Source: Phyllobacteriaceae bacterium (GTDB taxonomy: Bacteria; Pseudomonadota; Alphaproteobacteria; Rhizobiales; Rhizobiaceae). From it: a DNA stretch of 34,599 nucleotides. How positions within the stretch are numbered: the stretch's first letter is position 1; each line of letters starts with the position of its first letter. Both the position numbers and the translations under genes were made by a program. The notes beneath the pieces were generated by a model. It was not told where the DNA came from. It ran no database searches and saw nothing but the letters and a program-made list of their open reading frames with translations. The stretch covers positions 1 to 34,599 of the forward strand of contig JAJUHJ010000022.1 of NCBI GenBank assembly GCA_029279965.1, in the 5' to 3' direction. This document shows positions 32,861 through 34,599 of the stretch, piece by piece.

Positions 32861-32903
32861 ATTGCAGATCCCCGGCTGAGGCGGGGGATTCATCCTCTGC
32901 AAT
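32861..32903. promoter_or_regulatory. Long two-part hairpin in the intergenic region
   Basis: ATTGCAGA (32861-32868) pairs with TCTGCAAT (32896-32903), and the inner TCCCC (32869-32873) pairs with GGGGA (32884-32888). This makes a stem with an internal bulge. It has no U-tract and matches no riboswitch I recognise. It may be a structured RNA element, a protein-binding dyad or a repeat. Confidence 0.4.
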
Positions 32904-33489
32904 TAGAACCTTGCAGGCGTAGCTTCTCCTTTCCTCGAACGAAAGTATACATAACGGTCAAGTCATCTCAAGCCCAAGCCTGTGTATTTGCCGAAAGGAA
33001 TGTGCCCTGCTTCTGCATTAACCGCGCTGAACTCTCGATGTTGTAAACAGATTGTGTTCCGCGTGTGGGGTGTCCCGCGCTAAGGGTGGCCCAAAAATGC
33101 CCCCGTTAAGCGTCATAAACGACGATCGTATATTATCAAAAGGCGATTGCCCGCCTTTGGATCGTGTTTGCGCAACAGATTCCGCAACACACCGGCGATC
33201 TGGTTGTTGGGAGGCTGCCTCGCGTAACCATTGACCAGCCCCGGATTGCTTGCCTGCACTTCGTTGAGCATGGACGACGTGGTGTGGAAGCTCGCCACGA
33301 TGTCGAGCCGTTCGATCACTACCCGTTTCACATGCATGAGCATCTGTTCCATCGGCGGCCAATAAAAGAGGCGCGTACATAAGAAATTTCAAATACACTA
33401 TTGGCATATCGACGCCTATCTCACGTGTACAGCGTAATAATAGGTAGATCAGTTATGCCTGGATGTTTAATTTAGATAGGGAAAGTATA
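32904..33489. other. AT-richer intergenic stretch with possible gene remnant
   Basis: No convincing gene is seen. A minus-strand frame at 33113-33352 (beginning MEQMLMHVKRVVIERLDIV, ending LLIIYDRRL) has codon use like a real gene, but no ribosome site and no family I recognise, so it may be a remnant. Just downstream of it on that strand, 33055-33105 has a GC-rich sequence with GGTGTCCCGC and GGTGGCCCAAAAATGC that faintly recalls insertion-sequence ends. From about 33360 the DNA is AT-rich up to the first of the small genes. Confidence 0.35.
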
Positions 33490-33837
33490 ATGTCTATTAA
33501 TGCCATTGCGGAGAATTCCGCTCGCCTCGGCCGAAGCAACCTTCTTGAGTCCGGAGGCAGAGTCGGCGGCAGTGAAGACGGCGATTTCATGTCGCAGCTG
33601 CTCAAGCAGCTTCTCGCTGCCAACGACGACAAGAGCGGCCTTTCCGATCTGCTTGGTCAGCTTGGCGCAAAGTCCTCTGGGAGCGCCTGCTCATCTGGGG
33701 GGTGCGGCAGCAGCGGCGGCGGAGCAAACAGCGGTAACGGCGGTGCCTGCGGTTCGAATGGCGCTCAGCCTTCTTGCGGCGGATGCGGCTGCAGCGGTGG
33801 TGCGCAGAACCTGGCGAGCAATCTCCAATTTCAGTGA
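33490..33837 (+). CDS. Small Gly/Ser/Cys-rich protein, possibly secreted
   Basis: I do not recognise this 115-residue protein. Residues 1-60 are polar, with an amphipathic helix around 42-62 (SQLLKQLLAANDDKSGLSDL). The rest is almost wholly Gly, Ser, Ala, Asn and Cys, with six cysteines (GSACSSGGCGSSGGGANSG, then CGGCGC). There is no Sec signal peptide. The ATG at 33490 has GGGAAAG upstream; an earlier ATG at 33463 lacks a site. Two ideas fit: a harpin-like protein exported by a type III system, or a precursor like microcin B17 whose Gly/Ser/Cys core would be turned into azole rings. No secretion or modification enzyme is in the window to decide. Confidence 0.65.
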   Translation: MSINAIAENSARLGRSNLLESGGRVGGSEDGDFMSQLLKQLLAANDDKSGLSDLLGQLGAKSSGSACSSGGCGSSGGGANSGNGGACGSNGAQPSCGGCGCSGGAQNLASNLQFQ

Positions 33838-33877
33838 TCGTGATTATTTCTTCAGCAGATGAAAGGAAATCATTTCC

Positions 33878-34303
33878 ATGATTCTCAGCACATTGGTTGG
33901 TTTGAGCATAGCTTCTGAGCTCATCAGCAATATTCAGAGTTCCGTGTCCAATATCATGGACCAGATGTTCGGCTCGAACGGCAGCGGTCGGCATAATTCT
34001 TGCCGCTCCGGTTGCGATCGGGATTCGCAGACCGGGAATTTCTTCCAGGGTCTGAAGAACGCCGAATCGAGGTTCGATATGGATCGCGACGCGCTTTCAA
34101 ATTTTCGTTCGGATGGCTCCCGTGCATCATTCGGTGGCCGCTGTGGGGCGGGCAGGTTCTCCGCCGCTTTGGACTGCGGCAGGGGAGACGGAAACTTTTC
34201 CTTTTCCTTCGGGGGCGGCGATTGCGGTGGATTCGGTGTGCGACTTGGCGGGTGCAGCAATGCCGGTGTTTTGCGGCTCGGCTGTAACATGCGGTTTTTC
34301 TGA
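33878..34303 (+). CDS. Small Gly/Cys-rich protein with N-terminal hydrophobic helix
   Basis: This 141-residue protein is of unknown family. Residues 1-25 form a moderately hydrophobic helix (MILSTLVGLSIASELISNI). The remainder is rich in Gly, Ser, Asp, Arg, Phe and Cys, with seven cysteines spread through short Gly-rich blocks (GGRCGAGRF, FGGGDCGGFG). It lies 40 bp after the previous small gene and reads as a companion. The ribosome site AAAGGAAAT lies in a small dyad (GGAAAT-C-ATTTCC, 33865-33877) immediately before the ATG. A secreted or surface role is inferred from composition only. Confidence 0.6.
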   Translation: MILSTLVGLSIASELISNIQSSVSNIMDQMFGSNGSGRHNSCRSGCDRDSQTGNFFQGLKNAESRFDMDRDALSNFRSDGSRASFGGRCGAGRFSAALDCGRGDGNFSFSFGGGDCGGFGVRLGGCSNAGVLRLGCNMRFF

Positions 34304-34317
34304 GCCGCAATCGCATG

Positions 34318-34337
34318 ACCTGGCCACGTTGCCAGGT
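34318..34337. terminator. Short hairpin between the second and third small genes
   Basis: ACCTGGC (34318-34324) pairs with GCCAGGT (34331-34337) around a 6-base loop. No U-tract follows, so it may be only a partial terminator or an RNA-stability element inside an operon. Confidence 0.35.
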
Positions 34338-34376
34338 AGCCAGTCAAATAAATATAGATAATTGGAGTTTTGAAAT

Positions 34377-34599
34377 ATGTTTAACCTTTTCGGAAATGCA
34401 TTGAACGCCATCTCGCGACAAAACAGTGTGGTGAGTAGTTTTGCGAGAGACTACAACGAGGAAGGTATTAATCTAATAGACCAGAAGAACGAAATGCATG
34501 CACAGCAGCGAGTCCTCGATCATAATCGGACCTTGGCCAATAATATGATAAACAACAATGACAGCCTGCAGTCAGATGCGCAGAGTCATATAAAGAACA
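34377..34599 (+). CDS. Small helical protein, N-terminal part (runs off the window)
   Basis: At least 74 residues are encoded before the window ends. The protein starts MFNLFGNALNAISRQNSVV and continues as a polar, Asn/Gln-rich, probably helical segment (NEMHAQQRVLDHNRTLANNM) with no cysteine. TTGGAG lies about 10 bases before the ATG. It differs in composition from the two Gly/Cys-rich neighbours but has the same orientation and spacing. Small all-helical proteins of this kind include type III needle and filament subunits, but I cannot assign it to one. The DNA is visibly AT-richer than the catabolic region, which suggests different ancestry. Confidence 0.6.
   Translation, partial: MFNLFGNALNAISRQNSVVSSFARDYNEEGINLIDQKNEMHAQQRVLDHNRTLANNMINNNDSLQSDAQSHIKN

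Noticed and set aside
33400-33420. GG...GC pair resembling a sigma-54 promoter upstream of the first small gene
   Set aside because: The spacing between GG and GC is 9 rather than 10 bases and the rest of the consensus is missing.
33490-33837. Calling the first small gene a confirmed microcin or harpin
   Set aside because: Composition alone supports either; no modification, immunity or secretion genes are visible in the window.

Overview
The window is GC-rich DNA from an alphaproteobacterium, most likely a member of the Hyphomicrobiales (Rhizobiales). This placement is an inference from codon use, from palindromic intergenic repeats that resemble the RIME-type repeats of rhizobia, and from the many organic-acid transport and catabolic genes. 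No rRNA, tRNA, CRISPR array or complete insertion sequence was seen.

From left to right, the window begins with the end of a short-chain dehydrogenase gene (2-271). A TRAP transporter on the minus strand follows, with one DctQ/DctM membrane pair and two tandem DctP binding proteins (497-4482). Divergent from it is a three-gene plus-strand operon: an FMN-dependent 2-hydroxyacid dehydrogenase, a thiamine diphosphate enzyme, and a GlcD/D-lactate-type FAD dehydrogenase (4760-9061). Facing it is a 1026-residue fusion of a benzoylformate-decarboxylase-like enzyme to an aldehyde dehydrogenase (9356-12436), which is divergent from a LysR regulator (12557-13477). Next on the minus strand are a MetF-type methylenetetrahydrofolate reductase, a DUF1932-type dehydrogenase, a LigM/DesA-type tetrahydrofolate-dependent O-demethylase, a GntR/FCD regulator, a feruloyl-CoA-synthase-like ligase and an AEC-family carrier (13515-21224). 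A plus-strand branched-chain-type ABC transporter (livJHMGF) leads into an XylE-type extradiol ring-cleavage dioxygenase (21609-27162). The minus strand then carries a flavoprotein and Rieske ferredoxin pair, and a tripartite tricarboxylate transporter with fused TctA-TctB and a separate TctC (27214-32656). The window ends in an AT-richer stretch with three small genes for Gly/Cys-rich or helical, secreted-looking proteins (33490 to the edge).

The catabolic genes suggest one pathway for methoxylated aromatic acids. Four uptake systems bring acids in. Two unrelated dehydrogenases could oxidise both enantiomers of an aryl 2-hydroxyacid. The fused protein could decarboxylate the 2-oxoacid and oxidise the aldehyde. 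LigM would move the aryl O-methyl group to tetrahydrofolate, MetF would recycle methyl-tetrahydrofolate, and the dioxygenase would open the resulting catechol. A vanillylmandelate-like or vanillactate-like compound would fit, but the substrate is inference.

A palindrome, TGTATACA, with near matches, lies upstream of almost every transcription unit, including the GntR gene itself. Across most of the window it reads as one GntR regulon. The decarboxylase-dehydrogenase fusion is the exception and appears to be under LysR control.
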